Assembly: GCA_037074765.1 (NCBI GenBank)
Contig: JBAMDO010000100.1
Span: 124,001 to 188,000, forward strand
Direction: 5' to 3'
Length of the DNA stretch: 64,000 nt
From: Mansonella perstans
Taxonomy: Eukaryota > Nematoda > Chromadorea > Rhabditida > Onchocercidae
Part shown: one piece after another, positions 63,121-64,000 of the stretch
How positions within the stretch are numbered: position 1 is the stretch's first letter
Layout: every line of letters begins with the position of its first letter
Made by a program: the position numbers and the translations under genes
Notes under the pieces: generated by a model
Database searches by the model: none
Seen by the model: the letters and a program-made list of their open reading frames with translations, nothing else
Told to the model about the DNA's origin: nothing

Positions 63121-64000
63121 TGCCATTACCATTCTTTTTGCTACTACGATTACTGATAACAATGATAATCTATTAATGTTACACATTTTTTTGGAACATA
63201 TCAAATTGCCACTATCATAGAAGGTTATCTTTACGCATTATTTAATTGCATACATTATGCCTTATCTTTGTTTTAAAAAAGAAAAGGAAAAAAACTTTAT
63301 ACATTCCACTAACTTCACAGCTCTGATCGGCGATAATACCATTCTGTGCAATATTTTATGTCATTTCCATTAATTGAGACAGATGCTTATTATTCATCTT
63401 CCACTTTGTTCTTAAATTTTGTGCTTCATTTATCGACACATTGCATTTATTTTAATTTAAATAACGAACAACACAATGAGAACTAAAGAAAGACTTGGCT
63501 TGTCTTTGGCTGATTTTGGATCAAATCATTTACCTCACTGTCTTTCTTTTTTTGTCTTTTCCTCCTTAACACCTTTTTCGTTTTTTTTTTTTCTTTTTTT
63601 TCAATTTTAAATACTTTTCAAACATAAAGGCATACATTCATAAATTAAAATTGTCAAAAAAAAAAGAAAGAAGGGAGGCAAGGAAGCAATATCCATTGAT
63701 ATTGAATGTTAACAGTATAAAAGTGCCACAATAAGATTTAATTTCGTTGGAGCAATTTTATGTTAATGATGGCATTTTATCAGTGATAATGACTGATTTA
63801 AACGATATTGCGTTAATTGTTACCAAATTAATGGATATGGCCCTTGTTATATTGTGCCAATCTACCACTACAAAATCTTGTGTTAATTTGTTGTTATAGA
63901 ATATTGAGTTAACTGGCTTTTCATAGAATACGATACTAATTTGTAGAATGTTGTTTTAAGTTTTTGTTTTAGATTACTGTGTTGGTCTGCTCCTATGCAA

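Larger units (their letters stand above)
60520..64000. other. Simple-sequence-rich region, no recognised gene
   Basis: AT-rich flank with poly(T) at about 60861-60884, 61310-61326 and 61428-61443, inverted TATC/GATA arrays at 61856-62032, TCC repeats near 62494-62522, ATTC repeats near 62755-62773 and a TAC array at 62985-63120. ORFs reported by frame alone here are repeat translations or chance. Confidence 0.5.

Noticed and set aside
62929..63176. Plus-strand Tyr-rich and Leu-rich ORFs
   Set aside because: Different frames of the TAC trinucleotide array.
1..64000. tRNA, rRNA, spliced-leader RNA, CRISPR or autonomous transposon genes
   Set aside because: Scanned for T-loop motifs, tandem spaced repeats and transposase or reverse-transcriptase motifs; nothing convincing.

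Overview
The window is AT-rich animal DNA with short GT-AG introns, poly(A)/poly(T) runs and microsatellites. The proteins I can identify are a GRIP-type multi-PDZ scaffold, a membrane (MACIT) collagen, laminin beta, a Shal-type K+ channel exon and a USP-type deubiquitinase. Several first coding exons have a 3' splice site 7-25 nt upstream of the ATG, as expected for spliced-leader trans-splicing. Together these point to a nematode, probably a filarial/spirurid (clade III) worm. I saw no rRNA, tRNA, CRISPR or intact transposon. All exon coordinates come from reading splice sites, codon phase and remembered family similarity by eye.

Layout. (1) <1-12249, minus strand: 3' two thirds of a GRIP-like gene, with PDZ4, PDZ5, PDZ6 and a long linker; it runs off the left edge. 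(2) 14407-16705, minus strand: exons matching GRIP PDZ1-3, with splice sites and phases mostly kept but with several in-frame TAA codons and frameshifts, so they look like fossil exons. (3) 17000-22990: gene-poor, with one odd GC-richer block at 17205-17440. (4) 23015-36752, minus strand: a type II transmembrane collagen (COL-99/collagen XIII-XXIII-XXV family). (5) 36753-42662: spacer. (6) 42663-54492, minus strand: a complete laminin beta gene (lam-1), 34 exons, 1791 codons, every phase joining. (7) 57952-58152, minus strand: one isolated, well-conserved Kv4/Shal exon (S2-S3) with no recognisable partner exons. (8) 59435-60519, plus strand: C-terminal exons of a USP37/26/29-like deubiquitinase. 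(9) 60520-64000: simple-sequence DNA.

Functionally, lam-1 and the membrane collagen are both basement-membrane or cell-surface adhesion components often tied to neurons and neuromuscular junctions, and GRIP is a synaptic/trafficking scaffold. That neighbourhood is suggestive, but nothing in the sequence shows co-regulation. I found no wholly new biological system. The most notable signals are the half-decayed GRIP gene with a plausible new 5' end, single-base deletions in three collagen exons beside a flawless laminin gene, the stranded Shal exon, and the USP tail on the opposite strand.
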